Source: JAJUFS01 sp036381175 (lineage in GTDB: Bacteria; Pseudomonadota; Gammaproteobacteria; Natronospirales; JAJUFS01). From it: DNA of 64,000 nucleotides. The DNA is taken from assembly GCA_036381175.1 (NCBI GenBank), contig DASVDI010000021.1, positions 1-64,000 of the forward strand, in the 5' to 3' direction. This document shows positions 54,827 to 63,701 of this stretch, piece after piece; the first letter of the stretch is position 1, and the number at the start of each line of letters is the position of its first letter. The translations under genes and the position numbers were made by a program. Below the pieces are notes generated by a model. The model searched no databases and was not told the DNA's origin. It saw nothing but the letters and a program-made list of their open reading frames with translations.

Positions 54827-54872
54827 ATAGTTCCAATTGATTGTTTAAAATTTAACAATAGACATTACCTAT
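54827..54872. promoter_or_regulatory. OxyR-like half sites and inverted repeat between ahpC and a divergent gene
   Basis: ATAG-N7-CTAT is perfect at 54858-54872, and ATAG-N7-TGAT at 54827-54841. Between them ATTGTT-N8-AACAAT is a palindrome. The two ATAG starts are 31 bases apart, not the 22 of the classical OxyR site, so a LysR-type factor other than OxyR is also possible. The AT-rich run stands out in this GC-rich region. Confidence 0.5.
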
Positions 54873-54938
54873 TATCTGCGCTGGCATGCGACGCTTCTCT
54901 GTTATGTTCCGTAACACCTTTATATTCGGAGAAAGCGG

Positions 54939-56216
54939 ATGCGTGATTTGCAGCCTCTCCTGCCCTTCATCGCCATCGCGGCGGTGTTGGGCATGCCGTT
55001 GATTTCCGCGCAAGCGGAAGCCCGGACACCACCAGCCGCGCTCAAGGAGATGGGAGCGATCAGGAAGGTTTTCCAGCAGGACGGAAACCACCTTCGCGCT
55101 GTTGATGGCCTGCGTGATCTTGCCAGGAAATACGCGGACTCGCGGCGGGACATGCAGGCGGTTTCACAGTTCCTCGGAACCCGCGAATCCTGGCTAGGCA
55201 ACGAACGGAAGGCCATCAACCTGTTTGCGGTCCACCTGTTCGGCAACAGGCTTCCGCCCGGACACGCGGAACCGCCACCAGCCGATGCCGTCGCACAACC
55301 GCTGCGAGAGGTCATCGTGTCACTGGTGAAAGATCACCAGCTTGTACTCGTCAACGAAGCGCATCACATCAGCCGGCATCGCGCGACAACGCGCAGTCTT
55401 CTGCAACCACTTTACGAGACCGGTTTCCGTTACCTCGCGATGGAAGCATTGGGCGAGCCGGCGAAGATGCTTGAAGCTCGCGGCTATCCGGTTGCGGACA
55501 GCGGCTTCTATCTGAAAGATCCGGAGTTTGGCGACATGATTCGCGAAGCGCTGCGGCTGGGTTACACGCTGATCCAGTACGAACCCGCGAACAGCCAATC
55601 CCAGCAGGAACGCGAACGCGGACAGGCCGCGAACATAGCCGCCGTTCTTGAAAAAGATCCCGACGCGAGAATCCTGGTGCATGCCGGTTACCAGCACATC
55701 GAGGAATCCGGGCTGCTGTTCGGTGCCCGGACCATGGCGCAGCACCTGGAGGAAATGACGGGAATCGACCCCTTGACGGTGAACCAGGCCGCACTCACCT
55801 GGGCCGGCGATGCACTCGAACCGAATGCGATCTATTCGAGGGCAATGCAACTGGCGCCCGCGACATCCGAGGCTTTCGTTCTCAAGACCGCGGACGGTCC
55901 GTGGTCGCTCGAACCGGAACGGTATGACGTTTCGGTCGTCACGCCCCCAACGCGTTACCTTGAGAACGGCCGTCCGGAATGGCTGTTGCGCGCCGGAAAT
56001 CGCAGCGCCGTAACGCTGGATGTACCGGACGGCGCACGACTGGTGGAAGCGCGGCTGAAAAACGAAAGCGCTGACGGCGTTCCTGTTGATCGCGTCGAGA
56101 TTCGTTCGGGAGAAAGCGTCACGTTGTTGTTGCCCGCAGGCGATTACCGGCTGAGCTGGTACGACATAGCCGGAGAACAGTTCGCCTCGGAAGCGTTGCC
56201 GGTGGAAGGAAGTTAG
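54939..56216 (+). CDS. Exported ChaN/EreA-like protein
   Basis: A signal peptide ends ISAQAEA. The ChaN/erythromycin-esterase-like fold follows: LVLVNEAHHISRHRATTRSL with the family Glu and His, YLAMEALG, and VHAGYQHIE. The C-terminal 110 residues (from PERYDVSVVTPPTRYLENGR) form a separate beta domain. Proteins of this superfamily bind haem or cleave esters. Divergent from ahpC, so it may respond to the same oxidative signal. Confidence 0.75.
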   Translation: MRDLQPLLPFIAIAAVLGMPLISAQAEARTPPAALKEMGAIRKVFQQDGNHLRAVDGLRDLARKYADSRRDMQAVSQFLGTRESWLGNERKAINLFAVHLFGNRLPPGHAEPPPADAVAQPLREVIVSLVKDHQLVLVNEAHHISRHRATTRSLLQPLYETGFRYLAMEALGEPAKMLEARGYPVADSGFYLKDPEFGDMIREALRLGYTLIQYEPANSQSQQERERGQAANIAAVLEKDPDARILVHAGYQHIEESGLLFGARTMAQHLEEMTGIDPLTVNQAALTWAGDALEPNAIYSRAMQLAPATSEAFVLKTADGPWSLEPERYDVSVVTPPTRYLENGRPEWLLRAGNRSAVTLDVPDGARLVEARLKNESADGVPVDRVEIRSGESVTLLLPAGDYRLSWYDIAGEQFASEALPVEGS

Positions 56217-57541
56217 CGGCGAGCAGTACTCAACCGCGCGTGGATTTCAGGCAGCCACTCCGCGTGCTGCGGTTTCATCAGGCAACTGCGCAGCACGCTG
56301 GCTTGTTCATCACGCCACTCGAGATCCGGCCACCAGGGTTCCAGCAGCGCACGCGGAAAACGCGCGATGGCGAGATGCAGATTGTTTTTTTCGGCGCGCT
56401 GGAAGATATCATTGCTCGCGCGTGAAAGATTCTCGCTGTCGTCATTTGAATCCGCGAACAGCAGGATATCCAGCTCTGGCGGCATCGCCACCCGCCAGCC
56501 GTCCTGCTGCAACATTTCTCGCCACTGCACGGCGGCATCGCGTCCCTGTTCAAGCCCACGCGCAAACTCCCCGCCCTGCTCCAATGGCAACAGTTTCTGC
56601 GTCGCCCAGAGTGCGACGGCGGACGCACCGGCGCGTGAACATTCCAGGCTGATCTCGCCGAGATGCAGTTCGTCGGAACTGAAATACGTGTAAGGCGAAT
56701 CGTGCTTGTAGTGCTTGCCGAGCGAAGGGTCCGCGAACAGCACGCAACCGCACCCGTAAGGTTGAAGGCCGTGCTTGTGCGGGTCGACGACAAGGGAATC
56801 CGCTTGCGGAATGGCATCGAACGCGCGGCGCGCGTTGTCATCGAGATTTGATGCCAGCGTGAAATATCCGCCGTAAGCAGCATCGACGTGCACGCGCACA
56901 CCGTACTTCCTCGCGAGCGGAATGATTTCATGCAAGGGATCAACGGCACCCGCGGCCGTCGTGCCGAGCGTCGCGACGACAGTGCTCGCATCGCCTTTTT
57001 TCAGCCGCGCTTCCAGCGCATTCATGTCCATGTGCGCGAACTTGTCGACGGCAACGGCGTCGAACGGCAGCTTCAGAACAGCGCTGATTCTCGAATGCGT
57101 GTAGTGCGCCTGTCCCGACGCAAGAATCACGCCGTCACGCTCCTGGCCCGAAATCCACAGGGCTTCAAGATTCGCGATCGTGCCGCTGCTCGTCAGGTGT
57201 CCAAGATTTTGTGCGAATCCGAACATGCGCGCGATTTCCGCAACCGCTTCCTTTTCCATCGCCGAACTCGCGCGTCCGCCGTCCAGCGCGTGGTTGTTCG
57301 GATTGATGAACATGGCAAGCCAGTACGCGAGCCGCACAACAGGATGCGGCGGTTTCAGCATCTGTCCGGCATAGAGCGGATGGTGATACGGGAAATTGTC
57401 GTTAAGGCGTTCTGCAACCTGCATCAGCACCGATCGCAGCCGATCAATATCAACGCTTTCATCGAACGCTGGCAGGTCCGCGAAGCCTGCTTCGAGTTTC
57501 GCCAGCGCTTCTTCGAAAACTTTCAGACTTTCGCGTTCCAC
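56213..57541 (-). CDS. Group II PLP-dependent decarboxylase
   Basis: A 442-residue fold-type I enzyme. The PLP lysine is in VDPHKHGLQPYGCG, with HVDAAYGGYF upstream and LTSSGTIANLEALW at the phosphate site. It belongs to the aromatic amino acid/glutamate/tyrosine decarboxylase group, but the substrate is not clear. Overlaps the previous gene by 4 bases (convergent). A palindromic repeat separates it from dctM. The link with the TRAP transporter is only positional. Confidence 0.88.
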   Translation of the reverse strand: MERESLKVFEEALAKLEAGFADLPAFDESVDIDRLRSVLMQVAERLNDNFPYHHPLYAGQMLKPPHPVVRLAYWLAMFINPNNHALDGGRASSAMEKEAVAEIARMFGFAQNLGHLTSSGTIANLEALWISGQERDGVILASGQAHYTHSRISAVLKLPFDAVAVDKFAHMDMNALEARLKKGDASTVVATLGTTAAGAVDPLHEIIPLARKYGVRVHVDAAYGGYFTLASNLDDNARRAFDAIPQADSLVVDPHKHGLQPYGCGCVLFADPSLGKHYKHDSPYTYFSSDELHLGEISLECSRAGASAVALWATQKLLPLEQGGEFARGLEQGRDAAVQWREMLQQDGWRVAMPPELDILLFADSNDDSENLSRASNDIFQRAEKNNLHLAIARFPRALLEPWWPDLEWRDEQASVLRSCLMKPQHAEWLPEIHARLSTARR

Positions 57542-57558
57542 TTGAGACCTCGCAGAAA

Positions 57559-57591
57559 TCGTTGGGGTTCGCTTTGCTCACCCCAACCTAC
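57559..57591 (-). repeat. TAGGTTGGGGTGAGC dispersed palindrome
   Basis: On the minus strand TAGGTTGGGGTGAGCAAAGC then GAACCCCAAC. Stem GTTGGGG/CCCCAAC. It lies between dctM and the decarboxylase and overlaps the dctM stop. The sequence resembles a repeat found in many proteobacteria. No U-tract. Confidence 0.7.
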
Positions 57592-58865
57592 AAAAGACCC
57601 AACGACAGCGCCGGCACGTAGGTGATGACAAGCACCGACAACAACAGGATGCCGAGATACGGCAATGTCGCCATGTAGATTTCCGTGATCGGCCGGTCGA
57701 AGCGATAACTCGCAATGAAAAGATTCAGGCCGACCGGCGGTGTCGAGTAACCAAGCTGCATGTTGGCGAGAAAGATGATTCCAAGATGCACGGGATGAAT
57801 GCCGTACTGCGCGGCGATGGGCAATATCAACGGCACAACGAGCACCAGCGCGGAGAAGATGTCGAGAATCGCGCCGAGCACCAGCAGAAACACGTTCAGC
57901 AGCAACAGGAAACCCAGCGGGCTTTCCACGGCGCCGCGAATCAGCTCGAACAATTTTTGCGGCACGCCGGAATAGATCAGGAAATTTGTCGATGCCAGCG
58001 ACACGCCGAGAATGATCAGCACACCACCGACCAGGATCATCGATTGCCGCACGATGCCCGGCAATCGCCGCCAGGAAATTTCACCCAGGATGAACACTTC
58101 CGCGACGATGACGTAAATCGCGGTAATTGCAGCCGCTTCCGAGACTGCGAAGAAACCGCCGTAGATTCCGCCGAGCACGACGAACGGCAAGGGAATTTCC
58201 CATGCGCATTCACGCAGCGCCGCTTTCGCGCGTCGCCAGTCGAAACCTTCCAAGGGCATGCGGTTCGCACGATTCACCCAAAGCGCATACGCCGACAGCA
58301 TCACGACCATCAACAGGCCAGGCAGGATTCCGGCGATGAACAGATCGTCGATCGAAATGCTCGCGCCTTCGCTCATCTGTTGCGCAACGACGCCATAAAG
58401 AATGAGTGGCAGCGACGGCGCGAACAGGATGCCGAGACTGCCTGATGTCGTGATCAGGCCGAGATTGAAACGTTCCGGGTAGCCCGCCTGGTTCAGCGCC
58501 GGATACAGCAACGCGCCGAGCGCGATAATGGTGACGCCGGACGCACCGGTGAAGGCTGTGAAGAACGCGCAGGCAGCAAGCGCGACGATCGCAAGACCGC
58601 CCGGCATCCAGCCGAGAAAGGCGCGCGTGAAACGAACCAGTCTTCCCGGTGCGCCGGATTCGCTCAGCACGTAACCCGCGAACGTGAACAACGGGATCGC
58701 GAGCAGGATGGGCATCTCCGCAATGCGATAGATTTCGATGCCCATGACGGAAAGATCGATATCCGCCGCGTGAAAATTCCACATCGCGCTGCCCGCTATT
58801 ACCGCGAACAGCGGCATGCCAATCAAGGCGAGTAGCAAAAGGAAACCGCCGACGAGTATTTTCAC
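57588..58865 (-). CDS. dctM: TRAP transporter large permease DctM
   Basis: GTG 58865 overlaps the dctQ stop (GTGA); the frame from 58961 would lie inside dctQ. The 425-residue membrane protein has about 12 helices: ILVGGFLLLLALIGMPLFAV, TAFTGASGVTIIALGALLYP and the family motif LGYSTPPVGLNLF. It imports an organic acid with sodium. Substrate unknown. Confidence 0.95.
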   Translation of the reverse strand: MKILVGGFLLLLALIGMPLFAVIAGSAMWNFHAADIDLSVMGIEIYRIAEMPILLAIPLFTFAGYVLSESGAPGRLVRFTRAFLGWMPGGLAIVALAACAFFTAFTGASGVTIIALGALLYPALNQAGYPERFNLGLITTSGSLGILFAPSLPLILYGVVAQQMSEGASISIDDLFIAGILPGLLMVVMLSAYALWVNRANRMPLEGFDWRRAKAALRECAWEIPLPFVVLGGIYGGFFAVSEAAAITAIYVIVAEVFILGEISWRRLPGIVRQSMILVGGVLIILGVSLASTNFLIYSGVPQKLFELIRGAVESPLGFLLLLNVFLLVLGAILDIFSALVLVVPLILPIAAQYGIHPVHLGIIFLANMQLGYSTPPVGLNLFIASYRFDRPITEIYMATLPYLGILLLSVLVITYVPALSLGLL

Positions 58866-59350
58866 GTGCCGGGCTCCGCGCGTGCTGGAAACACGACCGC
58901 GAAAAGGAAACGCCAGGTCATCAGCGCGAAGCCGAGCGGCAGGATGCTCTGCCAGATCCACACCGGCAAACCTGCGATCTCAACATCACTCCAGGCGTAT
59001 TCATCGCGCACGAAGCGGAAGGTATGCCAGGCAAGCAAGCCGCAGATGAGGGAAGTCGCGAGCGCGATGATGCGTTTCAGCAAGGGCAGGAATTTCGGCG
59101 GCGCGAAGCGTGACAGCACATCGATGCTGATATGCCGGTCTTCACGCGTCGCCGTTACCGCGCCCAGCATTGCGATCCACAGAACAAGCACGCGCAACAG
59201 CGGATCGATCCACGCAAAACCGGCATCGAAAAAATTCCGCATCACGATCTGTGCGCCGGCGAGCAACAGCATCGCGGCGAACACGCCGATGAGCAATCCG
59301 TCTTCAAGCCAGCGAACGGAGCGCGCAAAACCCGCAAAAAAGCGCGTCAT
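58862..59350 (-). CDS. dctQ: TRAP transporter small permease DctQ
   Basis: Four membrane helices in 162 residues (ALLLAGAQIVMRNFFDAGFA, LLRVLVLWIAMLGAVTATRE, ILPLGFALMTWRFLFAVV). Shows the DctQ HISIDVL segment. Coupled to dctP (3-base gap) and dctM (overlap). Confidence 0.92.
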   Translation of the reverse strand: MTRFFAGFARSVRWLEDGLLIGVFAAMLLLAGAQIVMRNFFDAGFAWIDPLLRVLVLWIAMLGAVTATREDRHISIDVLSRFAPPKFLPLLKRIIALATSLICGLLAWHTFRFVRDEYAWSDVEIAGLPVWIWQSILPLGFALMTWRFLFAVVFPARAEPGT

Positions 59351-59353
59351 GGA

Positions 59354-60358
59354 TTATTGCGCCTTGTTCGCGCGCCAGGTTTCGAGCAGTTCGTACGCGC
59401 GCCGGGTGAGTTCCTCGGAGTACACACCCTCTTCCGCCATTTGCAGGTTCACCCGCTTCGCCGTCTCGCGCCAGCCTTGCAACGCCGCATCCGGCGCGTC
59501 GATGAATTCCACGCCTTGCGCCTTGAGTGCTTCGCGCGCACCTTCGTTGTCAACGCGATTCTGTTCATTCAACTTCTTGAATGTTGCTTCCATGATTTCG
59601 CGCGTGATGGCCTGGTCCGCGCCGGAAAGCCGGCTGAAGGCTTTGCTGTCGATAGCGAATAAGCCGATCAGATAAACGAGCGGCTCATCGGTCATGTATT
59701 TCACGCGCGTGTGCCATTGAAACGCAATCGCACCCAATGGCGATGCGCCGACCACGCTGACAAGCCCGGTCTGCAGGCCCGTAAGTACATCGGTGATCGG
59801 CATCTTGACGGGCGAGACGCCAAGCGCGCTCATCACGCGATACGAAATCATGTCGCTGTCCGGCACCCAGGCCTTTTCGTTTTTCAGATCATCCGTGGTG
59901 CGGATCGGCACGGTGGACATGATTGTCGCAAAGCCGCCTTCCGCGAAACCGAAATTCACGAAGCCGGCATCTTCCAGTCCCTTGCGCAGCACTGGATCCA
60001 GTTCACGCCGCAGGTAATCCACTTCTTCAAGACTACGAAACAGGAATGGCAAACCGAGAACCTGGATGTCGGGATAAACGCCCGAAAGACCGCCGCCGGT
60101 GAACGCCGCGCCCTGCAACTGGCCGATGCGCATCTTGCGCAGCACGCTTCGGTCGTTGCCCATCACACCGCCCGGGTAGAACTTGAATGCAACGCGGCCT
60201 TCCGTACGTTGTTCGATCTCGGTTGCAGCCGCGCGCATTTCGTTCATCCACGATGAGCCGTCGGGCGCGAGCGTGGCAATCTTGAAAGTTGTCTGCGCTG
60301 CCTGGGCCGGCAACGTGAGGGAAAGAAAAGCAACGAGGATGAAGACCAGGTATCGCAT
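59354..60358 (-). CDS. dctP: TRAP transporter substrate-binding protein DctP
   Basis: A periplasmic binding protein of 334 residues with signal peptide (MRYLVFILVAFLSLTLPAQA). The DctP signatures KIATLAPDGSSWMNEMRA and FKFYPGGVMGNDRSVLRKMR are clear. The conserved Arg that binds a carboxylate is in the R-T-T-D-D-L-K region (PIRTTDDLKNEKAWV). The ligand is an organic acid by family, not further defined. Confidence 0.95.
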   Translation of the reverse strand: MRYLVFILVAFLSLTLPAQAAQTTFKIATLAPDGSSWMNEMRAAATEIEQRTEGRVAFKFYPGGVMGNDRSVLRKMRIGQLQGAAFTGGGLSGVYPDIQVLGLPFLFRSLEEVDYLRRELDPVLRKGLEDAGFVNFGFAEGGFATIMSTVPIRTTDDLKNEKAWVPDSDMISYRVMSALGVSPVKMPITDVLTGLQTGLVSVVGASPLGAIAFQWHTRVKYMTDEPLVYLIGLFAIDSKAFSRLSGADQAITREIMEATFKKLNEQNRVDNEGAREALKAQGVEFIDAPDAALQGWRETAKRVNLQMAEEGVYSEELTRRAYELLETWRANKAQ

Positions 60359-60394
60359 GAAAGAGCTCCGTTCGCTTCAAGCGTAAAGAATCAT

Positions 60395-61255
60395 TCAGAA
60401 GTAATCGTCGGCTGACGCCAGCAATTCGTGCGCGCGTTGCTGCGCGATCACGTTCATGAGGGTGAGGCCGCTCACGCGCGCATCGGCATCAATTACCTCG
60501 CGCAACACGCGATCGTGAAGTTCGCGGTCAAACAGCAGCCGCGCGTAATTTTCCGCGAGCGCGACCTTGGCACCGAGATTATGGCCGCCGGAAATTTCGA
60601 TAGCGCGCTCGAAATGTTCGCGCGCCTCATCCGGCTTGCCGCCGAGTGCGGGCGGGCGCAAGGTCTTGAGAATGCCGAGGTAAACGTGCGCGTTGCCGTC
60701 GTTGTACGTTTCATCGATCCGGAGAACGGTTTCAAGAATCAGTTCCGTGCGGGGCAGGTCCGCAACTGCGCTCCAGTCGTCGGCGTGCGCGCGAATCCAC
60801 ACCAGCCAGGATTGCGCGAGTGCCGTGAGATACGGCAAGTCGTCTTCGTCATCAAGAACAGCGAGCGCGGATTCGAGTTCCGCAAACGGCATGCGGCGTA
60901 CGTCGCAAAGTTCTTCCATGTATTCGCAAATGCCTTGCCGGCCGTAGCGAAAAGCCCGATCGGAAAGCCGCTTCGCGCGTTCGGCATCGTCGATGAATAC
61001 ACCTGTGTACGCGGCATACAGCGACGCGCCCTGGCGCAACAGCTCATCGTCGTCGGCTTCCTCACCGATCAGGCTGTCGATCATCAACAGGTACGCCGGT
61101 GCCGCAGCCTTCACCGTAGCGGGATCGTCGTGATTGAGAATCGCGCGCGACAAATCGTCGGCGGCGCCCGAAACAAGACTTGCGCAACCGGTGCTGAACA
61201 GCACTGCCAGTGCAAATCCCGGAATGATCGCTCTTTTCATTATTCTTCTGAACAT
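60395..61255 (-). CDS. TRAP-associated lipoprotein TatT
   Basis: A TatT-family helical lipoprotein with the signal ending VLFSTGC. It is placed next to dctP, as in other TatT-type TRAP systems, where a trimer is thought to guide ligand to the binding protein. Two starts are possible, 61255 and 61240; neither has a strong ribosome site. Sequence: SLIGEEADDDELLRQGASLYAAYTG and a TPR-like C-terminal half. Confidence 0.88.
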   Translation of the reverse strand: MFRRIMKRAIIPGFALAVLFSTGCASLVSGAADDLSRAILNHDDPATVKAAAPAYLLMIDSLIGEEADDDELLRQGASLYAAYTGVFIDDAERAKRLSDRAFRYGRQGICEYMEELCDVRRMPFAELESALAVLDDEDDLPYLTALAQSWLVWIRAHADDWSAVADLPRTELILETVLRIDETYNDGNAHVYLGILKTLRPPALGGKPDEAREHFERAIEISGGHNLGAKVALAENYARLLFDRELHDRVLREVIDADARVSGLTLMNVIAQQRAHELLASADDYF

Positions 61256-61271
61256 GTTCCGAAACGGTTCC

Positions 61272-63164
61272 TCAGTTCGTTGCGACCACGCCGCGCTGTT
61301 CCAGCAAACGCAGTTGTTGCAGATGGTTGCGCAACACGGCCTGCCTTGCCGCATCGCGCGTGCTGTTCAGCAAGGTCCGGTACTGCCGTTGCGCGTCCGC
61401 GAAAAGTCCTGCCTGCGTGAGCGCTTCCGCTGCCTGGAATCGCGCAGTCTGCGCCCAGGGATCGGCCGCGTAAGGATCGAGCAGCAACGCCGATTTAAGA
61501 TAAGCGCGCGCGGCTTCGGCATATCGCTCAAGCGCTGTCAGCGAATCCGCGCGCCAGTACCAGAGTTCGCGCGCGTGCTGCGTGTCAGTCTCACCAGCGT
61601 GCAGGCGTGCAAGAAAATCCAGCGCCGCTTCGTGACGGCCAAGCGTTTGCAGGTCGAACACCACTTGCAGCGCGCGATCGCGCTTGAAGTCTTCCACAGT
61701 GCGAAACAACTGATCGAGCGCGGCAATGCCATCGTCGATGCGACCGCCGAGCAACAACACGCGCGCACGGCGCAAATGCCATTCACCCGGATCGGTCTGC
61801 TGCGGCGGATCGTCGAGACCGACCAGCAAGCGTGATGCCTGCGGAATATCACCGGCGTTCAACACGTGTTCCAGCAGCAGGTAACGCACGGCGGGCGGAA
61901 TGTCGGCCTCTGTTTCAAAGCGATCCGATTCCAGGTACAACGCGCGCATCAGGTCGCCGCCATGCGGAATCTTGTCGATCAGCGCGGCGAGTTGCCAATG
62001 CGCGACATCGGCCTGCTCCGCGCGGTACGCCTTCAATGCCACGACGGCAAACAAGGCGCGCGCGTGAATCGGTTGTTCGTCGTAACGGTTTGACGCGGCG
62101 AGGAACCACGCCTCGTCGTCGCCGACAATCAACTGCATCTGGTTGCCAAGCTGCTCGCCCAGCGCAAGGTAGGCATCCCACAAGGCATCCGCTGTCACGG
62201 GAACGATGGGCGCGGCGTCAGGCGTCTGTGCGATGACAAGTCCGCGTTCGAGCGCAGCAATATGCGCCTCGCGGCTGTTGAGCATCGCTGCCGCTTCCGC
62301 CGCAACGGCCCATGCCTCGCGCCGGTACGCCGGTTCCACGTCCTTGCTGACACCGAGCTTCACGGCGCGATCAACGACGACGGCGGGTTTCATCGCACCC
62401 GACCAGAGTCCGGCGATCAACTGGAGAATTTCGACCTCGGTGCCTTCGAGTCCGTTTAGCAGCGCACTGGCTTCTTCCGGCGCCATCACGCGCAGCGCGA
62501 GCCGCGCGCGCGCAATCTGCCAGTCGCGCGAATCGTCCGCGTAGTCCTGCTGGAAGCGCTGGATCGCGACGCGTGCGGCTTCCAGTTCGTCCATGGCTTC
62601 CCAGGCGCGAATGCTCAGGCGACGCCAGTGTTGCAGTTCCTGTTCCGATTTCGGCTCCGCGGACCACATGAGCGCGCGCAGTTCATCAAGCGCCGCTTCG
62701 CCCTCGCCGAGTGCGAGCAAGGCGCTCGCACGTTGCGTTTTCGCCCAGCGGTGATCGGCGAGTGAAAGATTTTCCGGGAGGTTATCAAGGTGCGCGGCAA
62801 GCACGTCCCAGCGCGCGCCACTGCGCAGGATTTCGACACGCGCCGCCTCGAAGCGGCGCCAGCCTTCCGGGTCCGTGGCGTAATCCGGTTGCGTGTTGCC
62901 CAGCACCTGCAATGCCAGCTCGACCGCGCCGGCGGCAGCGAGTTGTGCGCTTTCGGCCAGCGCGACATCGCTGCTGGCGGTCGTGTTTTCTGACGACGAG
63001 ATATCGTCGATTGGCGCACCACTGGTCGCTTGTGACGGTGTATTAACCGTTGCCGTTTCCAACGGCGGCGCACTTTCTTTCAACGCGTCCGCGGTGTCAG
63101 GCAAGGCAATAGGTGCCGCGCCGGTCAACAGCAGGCTTGTTGCTATTGGCAGGAAAAAGTTCAT
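61272..63164 (-). CDS. TPR-repeat protein of the TRAP operon
   Basis: A 630-residue exported protein. The leader (PIATSLLLTGAAPIALPDTA) is followed by a Ser/Thr/Pro-rich segment, then about 15 helical TPR-like repeats (LADHRWAKTQRASALLALGEGEAALDELRALM is one). No catalytic motif. It precedes TatT by 16 bases, so it is the first gene of the operon. Its role in transport is unproven. Confidence 0.85.
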   Translation of the reverse strand: MNFFLPIATSLLLTGAAPIALPDTADALKESAPPLETATVNTPSQATSGAPIDDISSSENTTASSDVALAESAQLAAAGAVELALQVLGNTQPDYATDPEGWRRFEAARVEILRSGARWDVLAAHLDNLPENLSLADHRWAKTQRASALLALGEGEAALDELRALMWSAEPKSEQELQHWRRLSIRAWEAMDELEAARVAIQRFQQDYADDSRDWQIARARLALRVMAPEEASALLNGLEGTEVEILQLIAGLWSGAMKPAVVVDRAVKLGVSKDVEPAYRREAWAVAAEAAAMLNSREAHIAALERGLVIAQTPDAAPIVPVTADALWDAYLALGEQLGNQMQLIVGDDEAWFLAASNRYDEQPIHARALFAVVALKAYRAEQADVAHWQLAALIDKIPHGGDLMRALYLESDRFETEADIPPAVRYLLLEHVLNAGDIPQASRLLVGLDDPPQQTDPGEWHLRRARVLLLGGRIDDGIAALDQLFRTVEDFKRDRALQVVFDLQTLGRHEAALDFLARLHAGETDTQHARELWYWRADSLTALERYAEAARAYLKSALLLDPYAADPWAQTARFQAAEALTQAGLFADAQRQYRTLLNSTRDAARQAVLRNHLQQLRLLEQRGVVATN

Positions 63165-63210
63165 GCACGAATCATAGCGTGGATGGGAAATTCAGACGAA
63201 AAACGGCGTC

Positions 63211-63248
63211 AAAAAAATGGCGGACAATATGGAATTGCCCGCCATTTT
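63211..63248 (-). terminator. Terminator between rplS and the TRAP operon
   Basis: On the minus strand ATGGCGG with CCGCCAT, an inner CAAT/ATTG, then TTTTTTT. It ends the trmD-rplS transcript before the TPR gene. Confidence 0.93.
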
Positions 63249-63307
63249 GATTTCCTGTTGAAGACCGCGCGGAACCTGACAACGTTCGGTAGCTTCCGCG
63301 TAAATCG

Positions 63308-63652
63308 TCAGACCTTTTCTTTCACGCGTGCGCTCTTGCCCTGGCGATCGCGCAGGTAATAAAGCTTCGCGCGACGCACGTCGCCACGGCGCTTCACTTC
63401 AATGGAAGCAACCGTCGGGCTGTAGGTCTGGAAGACGCGCTCGACGCCTTCGCCGTGCGACATCTTGCGCACGGTGAACGCGCTGTGCAGGCCGCGGTTG
63501 CGCTTGGCAATCACGACGCCTTCGAACGCCTGCAAGCGTTCACGCTCGCCTTCGATCACTTTCACCTGCACGACGACGGTGTCGCCAGCGCCGAATTCCG
63601 GCACGTCGCGGTTCATCTGTTCCGCTTCGAGTTCGTTGATAATGTTGCTCAT
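63308..63652 (-). CDS. rplS: 50S ribosomal protein L19
   Basis: A 114-residue L19 with AGDTVVVQVKVIEGERERLQ, FEGVVIAKRNRGLHSAFTVRK and YLRDRQGKSARVKE. It closes the rpsP-rimM-trmD-rplS operon, of which only trmD's end is in the window. The last residues are slightly longer than in E. coli. Confidence 0.98.
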   Translation of the reverse strand: MSNIINELEAEQMNRDVPEFGAGDTVVVQVKVIEGERERLQAFEGVVIAKRNRGLHSAFTVRKMSHGEGVERVFQTYSPTVASIEVKRRGDVRRAKLYYLRDRQGKSARVKEKV

Positions 63653-63701
63653 CGTCGTTCACCCATTGCAATGCCGTGTCTTGTTCGGCGTATTTTCGAA
63701 A

